Part shown: piece after piece, positions 21,481 to 30,413 of the stretch
Position numbering within the stretch: position 1 is the first letter of the stretch
Layout: every line of letters starts with the position of its first letter
Source: Gamarada debralockiae
Lineage: Eukaryota > Ascomycota > Leotiomycetes > Helotiales > Hyphodiscaceae
Assembly (NCBI GenBank): GCA_002803225.1
Contig: NXFV01000206.1
Location: 1-53,733, forward strand
Length of the DNA stretch: 53,733 nt
Reading direction: 5' to 3'
The notes under the pieces: model-generated
Databases searched by the model: none
The model's input: the letters and a program-made list of their open reading frames with translations, nothing else
What the model was told of the DNA's origin: nothing
Program-made: the position numbers and the translations under genes

Positions 21481-22668
21481 TCAATGTATAATCTCCCCCA
21501 AATCAATATGCACCGGCTCCCAAGGCTTCGCATTTGGCTCGTCCATATCACTGGGAACCCTCACATCGTTGCCTGGACTATACAGATACCACGCCTTCAA
21601 CGCAGCAATACTGGCTCTCGTCCGCGCCTCTACTAAACTCGGCCCAGAACCTTCCCCTAACTTCTCACTGCCACTGAAGATGCCCACCACAAACACAGGC
21701 GTCCTGGAATGTCGTCCCGTCTCACTCAGTATCCTTGCGACAGGGTACTCGAAATCTTCTCTCGCACACAATCTCGACAGCTCGCGCACCGGATTATCGA
21801 ATCTGAACAAAGTGGAGATTTGTAGATGTCGAGATAGGACATGCTGCTTCACGAACGTCTTCGCCGCCGCTCGTCCCGCATGCAGGTATATTGATCCAAT
21901 GACTGCCTTCACGAAATTCGAGTACGCGGTTTCAGTAGGTATCTCTTGATCCACAACGCCCTCCTTCGGAACCACATCCCCAAACTCATCATCATACACA
22001 TTCCTACTGCTTATTCCCCGCCTGAAGTAATCCCTTTTGTCCGGGCGTGTACTGCCGCCTCCAGACGGTAATTGAGTTCCTGGTTTCATTTTCGAGAATT
22101 GGAGGAGTCCCGGATCGACTTCTGGACCCGGCGCAAAAGCGGTTTCAACACCCCATTCTTTGGCTATTATTTGCAGCGTTTTGGGGCCATTGTAGGCGTA
22201 TGCGGCAGCGAATAGGACGGTCATGGGGAGACGGGGGTAGTGACATAGCAGCCATTCAGAGACGTGGTATGAGAGTATTGGGCCGCCGACTTGCGAGAGT
22301 GTAGCATTATTGAAGCGTATATTAGAGTCCGCCGAAGGATCGACCAGTGTGCGAGCCATTGTTTCCAAAGGAAGCTTTTTAGGAAGAGCAAGACGAGCAT
22401 GCAGCGCAGCCAATTTCGCGGATCGAGAAGCTGCGTCAGGTGGTGGAGAATTCCGAGAGAACATCGAGGGAGGATTCCGTGAACTTGAAGGAGAGATATC
22501 TTCGAGATCGCCGTCTTCGAGCGTGAGGTCAATTGCAGCAGCAGATGATTGCGTTCTCCGTGTGCTGGCTAGATTTTGAGCTTGCTGTTGTCGCTGGAGG
22601 AGACAACAGGGTCTCGTTCGGGGTGAGAGCAATTGCCCGCTCCATCTTTCTATCCGTAATCTCTTCAT
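21481..22668 (-). CDS. MRPL3: Mitochondrial large-subunit ribosomal protein mL44 (MRPL3)
   Basis: Single exon of 395 aa from MKRLRIERWSGQLLSP. The frame is open 39 codons further upstream, but this Met gives a typical basic, acid-poor mitochondrial presequence. A Ser/Pro-rich linker follows to about residue 105. Next comes an RNase III-like fold (ATLSQVGGPILSYHVSEWLL, PMTVLFAAAYAYNGPKTLQI, then TAYSNFVKAVIGSIYLHAG) without the acidic catalytic signature of true RNase III, and a C-terminal double-stranded RNA binding region (GPSLVEARTRASIAALKAWY). This is the arrangement of Mrpl3/mL44. It sits in the large mitoribosomal subunit. Head to head with the NUUM-like gene. Confidence 0.9.
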   Translation of the reverse strand: MKRLRIERWSGQLLSPRTRPCCLLQRQQQAQNLASTRRTQSSAAAIDLTLEDGDLEDISPSSSRNPPSMFSRNSPPPDAASRSAKLAALHARLALPKKLPLETMARTLVDPSADSNIRFNNATLSQVGGPILSYHVSEWLLCHYPRLPMTVLFAAAYAYNGPKTLQIIAKEWGVETAFAPGPEVDPGLLQFSKMKPGTQLPSGGGSTRPDKRDYFRRGISSRNVYDDEFGDVVPKEGVVDQEIPTETAYSNFVKAVIGSIYLHAGRAAAKTFVKQHVLSRHLQISTLFRFDNPVRELSRLCAREDFEYPVARILSETGRHSRTPVFVVGIFSGSEKLGEGSGPSLVEARTRASIAALKAWYLYSPGNDVRVPSDMDEPNAKPWEPVHIDLGEIIH

Positions 22669-22900
22669 TGATGTGACTTCCTCCCTCTTCTCGTCCCGGG
22701 CGTGGCGACAAGTGGTTCGTGGGATTGGCGTCTTAGGAGTGTTGTCTTCGGATCCCTTTTGCTGTACCAAAATTTCTCGAAGCACACGCGATCATGACCG
22801 AAATCTTGCTGACTAAGGACCACGCTAAATTGAACTGCACCTCAAAGAGAAGCCGAGACGACTCCCTACGAATCCCCAGACAACCAAGCAATTGATCAAG
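22669..22900. promoter_or_regulatory. Divergent promoter shared by MRPL3 and a complex I-type gene
   Basis: 232 bp separate the two start codons. Both products are predicted to act in mitochondria, so shared control is plausible. No individual factor site is claimed. Confidence 0.6.
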
Positions 22901-23322
22901 ATGGTAAGTCACTTATACTTCGGTTTGGATTATATATGATGCTAACAGCTTTGCAGGGCGGCGGCGGCAAAATCCCGTAAGCCAATTTCTTCAATTGCAT
23001 ATTCCCCTCGATTTCTAACCAAGCTCAGATACCCCAAACACGTCTGGTCACCAGCGGGTGGCTGGTACTCACAACCCGCGAACTGGAAAGCGAATACGGC
23101 AGTGATGGGAGTAGTGATCTTTGGGATTACGGCGATGATGTGGAAGGTTAGCGCAGAGAGGGAAGTGAGGACGAGAATGCCTGAAGAGGGTCGATTCTTT
23201 CCCAGTCGGTAGTACGTATTCTTGGGATTGGGCTTCCAATTGGGAAACATGCTAACGGGCATTGTAGCTGGAGCAAACAAATCATTGAGCACGAGAAGAA
23301 TCAAAATGGCGGATCATCATAG
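22901..23322 (+). CDS. Small inner-membrane protein, probable complex I accessory subunit (NUUM-like)
   Basis: Four exons, 22901-22903, 22957-22976, 23029-23211 and 23268-23322, give 86 aa. The first exon is only the ATG. The protein begins MGGGGKIPYPKHVWSPAGGW, continues YSQPANWKANTAV, then one hydrophobic helix (VMGVVIFGITAMMW), then SAEREVRTRMPEEGRFFPSR and YWSKQIIEHEK. I recall this pattern for the small fungal complex I accessory subunit called NUUM in Yarrowia; the exact name is from memory and less certain than the reading frame. Every junction keeps frame and each intron has a CTAAC-like branch site. It shares a short promoter with MRPL3. Confidence 0.75.
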
Positions 23323-24510
23323 AGGAGGCATAGATGGATGGGATTGTACATAACTAGGAGTCAGAAATTGACTGGAATACAACTGAGATCAGATGCTGAG
23401 AGGCTACTTCAATGGGTCGATGTTACTTCGGAATTTTGGACCAACTCCTACGGAGCCTAAACACAAGGCCCACCTCTTCTCTAAGATCTCACTAGACAGT
23501 CTTTAGAGGCACGGGGTGCGTACATGATAAGTGTTTAAAACGTGGGCGTCCCCACGGGTCCCGTTCTTTGCCCGCTACCGCGTCGCAACATCAAAATCAT
23601 GCAGCCATCTCGGAGTGAGGACACAACACAATGGTCGACGAATAGGAGAGGCATATGTGATGCCATGCAAACGTCTATGAAAGCCTGAAGGCTCCCTAAC
23701 CGACATCCCTGCGAGGCGAGAATCCCTATCATATTCGACTCTCGCCACTAAATTGCAATATCTCACTTCAAAATAACATTATTCTACTTACAGCACTTTA
23801 GTCTCATTTCTAACTATCTCCTATTCCTACCTGTGAATTTTCTTCCGAATAACTTATGCGATGGTTTATTAATTGCACTTTATTATTTATTCTGTATGTT
23901 ATATTCTTGACGTAAGATTATATTTTTTTCTATGCCCTAATATCGTTTTCGTAGCTTAAATCTCGAGTAAATTCAAGGGAAATAAGCCCAATTATATTTA
24001 TAGTAATTCTTTCAGATTTCTCTTTGAAAAGAGGAATGTTTCGTGCAAGAAAGTCGGGCGATGTGCAAAATAGTGCTCGGCCATATTTGCTAGTTTCTAA
24101 TTTCAGAGCCTCAGGCATGAAGATCAATGTGGCTGTAGGTAGAGAGGCAAATGCCTTGGCCAACGTAGGACGCCATATTTTGTTCGTTGGTTATGGCTTT
24201 AAGACTACAAAGGCACGGGCAAATAAAACCCGGATATCGTCAGGGTCACTTCAGCGGTTGCTTCAGCGACCATTGCGCAATGTACAGGCCTGTTGTCGCT
24301 AATTTTCAGCCTTCACAGCCCTGAACCGCAGCGCGATTACAGGGCTCTGTCCAAGGACTACAGGGTGTCTGATAGGCTACTAAGGACTGCATGCGGTTAT
24401 TAATTTTTAATTTTTAATTTTATTTTTGCGCGTCCCTTCGTATATTAGAAAAGCTTTCTGCCTCTAAAGAAGAAGAAAACACTCATTTGAATATATATTA
24501 TACAGTACAA

Positions 24511-24531
24511 CTTCCTTCCTTCCTTCCTTCC
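24511..24531 (+). repeat. TTCC microsatellite
   Basis: About five CTTC/TTCC units in a row, flanked by unrelated sequence. Confidence 0.9.
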
Positions 24532-25000
24532 AGCTTCGGCTCCTCTCTCACTAAAGCCATCGCGAGATTCATTATCTCCGTGCGCGATGACGACGAAGTC
24601 GGTGGCCTCGCAGCATTGCACCACAACGGCGAGACCTGCCGCCGATTTATGGTAGCTACAACATCTGATATTGATTTGGCGTGCTGACCAAACCGCGGCG
24701 GCGTGGAAGACGTCTGAGTCGGGATTTTGTCTGCTGATTGCTAGTGCGCAATCTGATTCTCCGGTGGTGCTTTCCTGATACCAGTAAGTTGGCAGTCGGT
24801 TGGTGCACCAGATGATCCATACCTTGGGCTTGTCTCTACACTTGAATTCGGCCGGACCTGCAAACCTCAACACGCTCGCATCTCACACGGCCCCCTCAAA
24901 CCTTCCGGGGTTGTGAGGCTAAGCCTAACACTACCTCAATGCGGGGGAGTCCGTACTCCATATTAAGATAGAGTTCGGCTCCTACATTTCGCGGTTTCGA

Positions 25001-25014
25001 GTACTGTACAGTAC
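25001..25014. promoter_or_regulatory. Perfect palindrome GTACTGTACAGTAC just upstream of a start codon
   Basis: The 14-bp sequence equals its own reverse complement and ends 17 bp before the ATG of the exonuclease gene. It could be a dimer-binding site or a chance feature of a repeat end. Confidence 0.3.
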
Positions 25015-25031
25015 TGTAGCAGGAGCTCATT

Positions 25032-25900
25032 ATGTCAATTGTATCACCTCGAACCGAAATAGTGGTGGTGGACTCTCCGAATACTCTTCTATGTTTCCTT
25101 GATAGCGCTCAGAGCCTTCCAGCCAAGCCTCCTTCGCTGTACCTGGATTTGGAAGGAATCAGGCTCGGCCGCCACGGCTCTATATCCATCATCTCGCTTT
25201 ATGTCATCTCTACAGCAAAGATCTACCTAATAGACATCTACACCCTCGGCGGCGCTGCCTTCTCAACCACAAAAAGCAACTCGGTCTCTCTCAAAACCAT
25301 TCTCGAATCCCCAGCCATCCCAAAAGTCATCTTCGATGTCCGCAATGACTCTGACGCCCTATTCAGCCATTTCCAGATTTTCGTTGACGGCATCAAGGAT
25401 CTCCAACCCATGGAACTCGCGAGTCGGATAGGCAACAGGGCTTATGTCGCTAGACTAGCGAAGTGCATTGAAAAAGACAGCCCTGTCTCTGCTACAGTAA
25501 AAGCGGAATGGCAGCGCACGAAAGATGATGCTAGTCGTCTCTATAACCCTGAGAAGGGCGGCAGGTATGATATCTTCAACGAGCGTCCTATGAGGCCTGA
25601 AATTAAAGAGTACTGTGCAAGGGATGTCGCTCTATTACCAGGACTATATAGCGTCTATGCCGCCAAGCTGCAGAAAGAAGGGCCGTTTTGGGGGTTCAAG
25701 TGCGAGAGGCGACAACAGATCGGATCAAGCTCTCGCAGAGCACAAGTTATGATGGACAGGCAAAGAGTAAAATCTGTGGGCCATGGGATGAGTGGAATAT
25801 CGAGCAGGCTGGGGAACAGTGGAATGAAGAAGTCATGTGGAATATACAGACTGGTGATTTTGTTCTCAACGAGGATGACGTTTGGGTTTCACCCGCGTAA
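25032..25900 (+). pseudogene. DEDDy 3'-5' exonuclease-domain protein with a C-terminal frameshift
   Basis: The first 220 codons read as a DEDD-family 3'-5' exonuclease (RNase D/EXD1-like). Exo I is LYLDLEGIRLG (D and E), Exo II is KVIFDVRNDSDAL, and Exo III is EIKEYCARDVALLPGLY with the Y...D spacing of the DEDDy group, so the catalytic set is present. At the G run near 25690 the conserved continuation moves to another frame (REATTDRIKLSQSTSY, then GPWDEWNIEQAGEQWNEE) ending at the TAA at 25898-25900. The original frame instead runs on to 25922 with an unrelated tail. This is a one-step frameshift: a real lesion, or an error in a homopolymer. No intron fits. Substrate unknown. Confidence 0.75.
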
Positions 25901-25922
25901 AAGGAGTTTTACTGAGCGGTAG

Positions 25923-27322
25923 GCGGCAGAAACCTTACATAGCTGCGGGTGTAGCTGCACAAGCGGCTCTACACCGGAGGATTGTGATAATTGCCTGCGT
26001 GTTTGCGGCTGAGGCGATCAAAACAATAACGCTGTATTGGCTAGAGGCGTATGGTTGGTTCTGGTCTGATAAGTCGAGGGCCTACTCTCTGTGCTCGGGG
26101 AGATTCTAGATAATGAAGAGGACCATCCGTTTCGCAGTTTTGAAGGCAACAGGAAACTCTTCTCGAAGACGAGTAAGTCTGTATTGTTTGCTAATTGCAG
26201 TTTGAATGAGGCAGCGATGCGTGGGATTTACCAGATCAAATTGTTGTACTAAGAGCTGTGAATGTGTGTGAGAGAGAGAGACGCAAGACCGTGATGAGGT
26301 GCTTGTCCCTGCCTTATAAACTCTGGGCGAAAACCCCTTACAGATGCGATTTTGACGCGCGACATGATGTCGCCCATTTCAACCGCCAGTTAGAATGGAC
26401 GAGACTGACTTGGACTCACGTTCGGGGGTGCAATATCATGAAGATTGAGACAGTCTTTGGGTGTGCCAACAGAACACATATCCTAATACCATATAGTATA
26501 GCAACTATGCCCTAGAGCTTTCTGATTGTCGTATCTCTGCACAACGAATGCATGATTTAACATGCATTGCTTAGTAATAATTTGCCTTATGTTGAAACGC
26601 CACTCAATTCGAACAGAGCAGCTGTCTCGATGATCAGTTCCCGTGCAAGATCTTTTATGCACTATTCTAAACTTCAGTCATTCCGAGCGACGATGGCCGA
26701 AGGACAGATGGATTTATTTTGGCAGGCGGTCCGCAACATGCTAGCTGCTCTGCTGATGCCCGGTGCTGATAATAACGAGCTTCACGATTTACGGATAACT
26801 CTCAACCTCAACCGCACTCGCAACGGTCTCGGGAATTTGAGATGCGCTTGCTTTTTGACCAAAGATAAGATCTAAGGTAAAGATTTTAGCTGCGAAGAAG
26901 GCCCAGAACCTGGTCGCTGTGCATACCGACAGCCTTGAGAATAAGATCCAACAAGGTCAGGCAAGCCAAGGCAATTGTGGCATATCCTGTTTGTTTCTCT
27001 CTACATGATCAGTTTAGTATGCCTTTACCTGGACAATCACAAATCGAGATAATACCTCTCTAGTTTTCGAAGATCTTTAGTAGAGCTGAAGCGTCTCCCA
27101 GGCAGGGCTGCCCGATGTAGCCCTGCCATACATCCATCCATCGAGAAAACAAAGTCCCACGAACATTACGCAGTCCGTCCCATTCCCGGACCCTTGCCGT
27201 AGAACTGCGAGCTACTTGCAACCTGCAAGAACGTACGCCTTATCCGAAGGCTGTATGTCGTGTGGTCCCATGCCTGGGATCCCTTGAGTTGTAACGAAAA
27301 ATCTCGCCTTCTCGACATTCAA
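25923..27322. other. Stretch without a supported gene
   Basis: About 1.4 kb. Short open frames (for example near 25882-26109 and 26567-26875) show no recognisable domain. It may include decayed coding DNA. Confidence 0.45.
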
Positions 27323-29136
27323 TTATAGTGCCCTGTAATGAAAGTCTCCACGGTTCAAACCGCCCGCCTTCCTGTCAACATCTAAATCCCGAAAGTCGCC
27401 CGTCTGGTTCCAATTTCTCCACCACTTCTTGATGGCATTGACTCTCTTTGGAATAAGTGAGTTGGTCCTAAGGGCCTTCCAATGCCTTTGGATGTCTCTG
27501 TCCATAAAGGCGGCCCTCCAGAATGCGTCTTCGTCGGCAGGTTGTACGTGGTCGTGATACAGCTCACGCCAGTCTTTGACAAACTTGAGTATCATGGTAG
27601 AGATATCTCGTGACTTGAAAGCATGAGGAGGTATCCGCCCAGCAGAAGCAAGTACTGTTCCCACGCATATCGCCTTGACAGTAAGATCTGGGGTTTTCAA
27701 TTCTTGCCAGAGTTTGACCCCTTCATACTTTATGCCTCGAGATGCATTGTAGAGCCCCAACGATTGCAATCGTTTTCGTCTTCTGGAAGTTGAGCAGATA
27801 GATCAATTGCCCACGAGGGAAGGTCGGAAACCTTGCTTTTTCTAAGACCTCTGGTCAAGCCAAGTCTTGTTGAGTCCTCGCAGTTGCTGAATAGTAACTT
27901 GGAACATTTGGTGAATATTTCAGTGGTTGTCCAGGGTTGGGAGCAACTTCTGTCTGCCTCCTGCCACTGAGGAGGCAAAAGTCCGAAGATTCCGAACCAG
28001 TGAACTCGAATTTCAGCCGCCTTCCGTCCCTAGATGGATTTGACAACATCTTCCAGAGGTACCCACTCCTGGCTTGGATACGTGAAGCTCTCTCAATGGT
28101 TAAACACTGCAAGAGGTTGGTGGAATTGACGTCCATTTTGGTAGTCCCGATATTGGGTCAGAATGACCCGACCGAACCATTTACAGCAGGTTGACTCATT
28201 GTGATGCACCATGGCATGAATTCCATTCAGGAGCCGCGATAACTTAAACGAGTATGGAGGGGCGTGTACAATTGGATCGACGTGGGGCAAAACGGCTTCT
28301 TGTAAGGTCCAGACTCGAGCCCACCAGGAACGGGTAATAAGCCATCGGATGCAATCAAGAACGACGAGCCAGTGCCTGTTCAATTGATACCGACGACCAC
28401 TGCCGTCCTCATCGACGTATGAAAACACTGGGTACGTGTAAAGATGCTCTCCGCCAACTGTCTCTGCGATTCTGTCCAGAATTGTCAAGGTTTGAAGAAA
28501 AATGTCGTCTTGACAGCGTCGCTCAAAGTCATGAGACTCTTTTTGGCTCAGAGGGTTAAATCCTTCTTGCTTCACAAAGTATTGCAGATCCTCCGCGCAT
28601 ACTCGTTCGACATCCTCCTACGCATTCGACGACATTTCGAATGCTACAACGTAGCCTTTGTCGTGCGCGATTTCTTGGTGCTAAGACTTGGTACAAAAAG
28701 GCCTAAACTAGATATGCGCCTGTTTTGCTTGTCGGTAGATCTTTGTCATCAATACGATTTGATAATTCTTTTCCTCTTCGTTCGGCTGATCAATGCAAAT
28801 TGCATCCGCCCATATGTATCGATCTGCCGTTGGAAGCCGCAAGCAACGTAAGAAGTCGAACAGATTTGGCGTGGCATTGAAGGCAACACCACCGACGGTT
28901 ACCGGTCTGGTATCCTTGAAATCTCCCCAAACGTAGGAGAGTCTTTCGTAGTATGGATCATTGTCCAAGGACACAACTTTTAAGCTGCAGATGATCGGCA
29001 TATCGTCAGAGCCCTTGTGCGGATTGAGAATGCGGATGCATGATCGACTGGCATCCAACGGAGTCTCGAGCCATGGACGCCGGTCCTGCGCGGCTGGATC
29101 ACCTCTCGGGTTATTTGCTTCAGCTGTCGAGTTCAT
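27323..29136 (-). pseudogene. HET-domain gene inactivated by several stops and a frameshift
   Basis: From the ATG at 29136 one frame runs for about 1.35 kb with five in-frame stops (28708, 28681, 28618, 28093, 28030), then shifts frame near 27765. The HET domain is clear: YERLSYVWGD, YIWADAICIDQPNEEEKNYQ, MTKIYRQAKQAHI and later WWARVWTLQEAV. The first three stops are TAG; the first follows QAHI, where the family has tryptophan (WLG). One later stop is TGA. Beyond the frameshift the sequence keeps a conserved C-terminal look (LYNASRGIKYEGVKLWQELK). HET proteins trigger heterokaryon incompatibility. This copy cannot make a full protein unless stops are bypassed. The TGG-to-TAG pattern suggests RIP. 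Confidence 0.88.
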
Positions 29137-30108
29137 CTTGTGTTGTATTGGAGGTAACTAGACCAGATTTATGGGCGAGAGAAGGAATGTTATCAAATTC
29201 TCTGGCACGATGATTTTCATGAGAATCAGAGCAGGCGTTCGACAAGACAGTAATATGGGATGGAACTGTTTTTGAAGCGCCGTGGGCACAAGGATTGCCT
29301 CCAGTCAGAGGCCGGCGCTAAATGCAAGCTATTTGAACAGTATCTGGAGCAGTCAAAGAGCGGTCTCAAGCACAGCCACGTCTGAGTGGAAATCACGCTC
29401 AAAATGGAATGGGAGTCGTACCGGTGTGGATAAAGATGCCCCAAGTGCTGAAGGCAGAGTGTATATCGGAGATTGTGGCGAGAGATTCGAGAGAGAAGGA
29501 ATCAGAGGCGACGAGAGGAGCGCAGTCGATCACAGGAACTTGGTTTATTCTTTAGTGGTAGACAGTATTTTCTGAGCGCAAAGAAGGACTGGAGATATGG
29601 GTAGAATGGAGAGACACCAACGGTGGTGGATGTTGTATGCTGGAATCCTGGAGACTTAGGCTTGCGTTCAGGCCCTTAACTTATATTAAGGGCAGCTGAC
29701 TTCCGCAAAACTCGTCAGCCACAGTAGGCCTCTAAAGGCGACGATGTTTGGAATAAAAGCAGCGGGCTCTCAATGGAAGAGCAGTTATAGCCAAGAGTTC
29801 GTTGCCGTCCCTTCTTCTAGGACGAATACCTACCCCTATTCTGCAGTAAAACATTGATAAACGCTTATAAACTAAGTAGATCACTTATTAATACCTATCC
29901 AGAACTTCTAGTTATAAAAACGTTATTAAGGTATCGAAAACTTGTGGTATAGAAGCAACAAAGCAGGGGGGCTTGTGCGCGCTCAGTGGCTCGCTTCGAT
30001 GGATTGCGGGAAGACTAACCGCAAACGTGCGTAACGCTTCAATTACCTCAATTACCTAATCAGAGCACGCGTACTAGTCTGCCTGATTATATAAGCAATT
30101 CCTGACAA
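29137..30108. other. Stretch without a supported gene, left of a MITE
   Basis: About 970 bp. The first part would be the promoter of the decayed HET gene. No protein family, repeat or RNA gene is recognised in the rest. Confidence 0.45.
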
Positions 30109-30360
30109 GCTCTCAACCGGAGTAAAAAGTGGCCGATATTCGTACGCGAACACCAAAAACTCACCCTACTTAACTCTTTATTTCTCGCCTATTAACTTCG
30201 CAAAATCTATACAGTCTTCAACTATAATTCTCCAGAAGCTACTGAATCCAGAACTATAAAAATATTACAAGTTCTCTTGATTGTTTGTTGATAATAATGC
30301 GGATCTGTCGCATCTGCGCGCAAGGTCAAAAATCGGCCACTTTTTTCTCCGGCTGAGAGC
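30109..30360. mobile_element. MITE-like element, about 250 bp, with terminal inverted repeats
   Basis: The left end GCTCTCAACCGGAG, followed by TAAAAAGTGGCCGAT, is mirrored at the right end by ATCGGCCACTTTTTT followed by CTCCGGCTGAGAGC. Aligned as reverse complements, the two ends match over about 30 bp with a few differences. The inside (about 190 bp) is AT-rich and codes for nothing. Size, inverted repeats and lack of coding match a miniature inverted-repeat transposable element. A target-site duplication is not clear. It ends 53 bp before the ATG of the AAA ATPase gene. Confidence 0.75.
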
Positions 30361-30413
30361 AAGCTTATTAGCGAGCGAGCGAGAGCTGAAAACCAAGCTG
30401 CAAGTTGAATGAA

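Larger units (their letters stand above)
23323..25031. other. Gene-free, partly AT-rich region at the edge of an accessory island
   Basis: About 1.7 kb without a supported gene. 23750-24010 is AT-rich. Around 24400 there is a short tandem of TAATTTT units. A TTCC microsatellite lies at 24511-24531 and a 14-bp palindrome at 25001-25014. Near 23705-23750 a stem (GGCGAGA..TCTCGCC) is visible. These look like remains of decayed repeats, but none could be assigned. Confidence 0.45.

Noticed and set aside
23700..23760. tRNA-like or regulatory RNA stem (GGCGAGA..TCTCGCC)
   Set aside because: No cloverleaf, no B-box (GGTTCGAANCC) and no conserved anticodon arm could be fitted.
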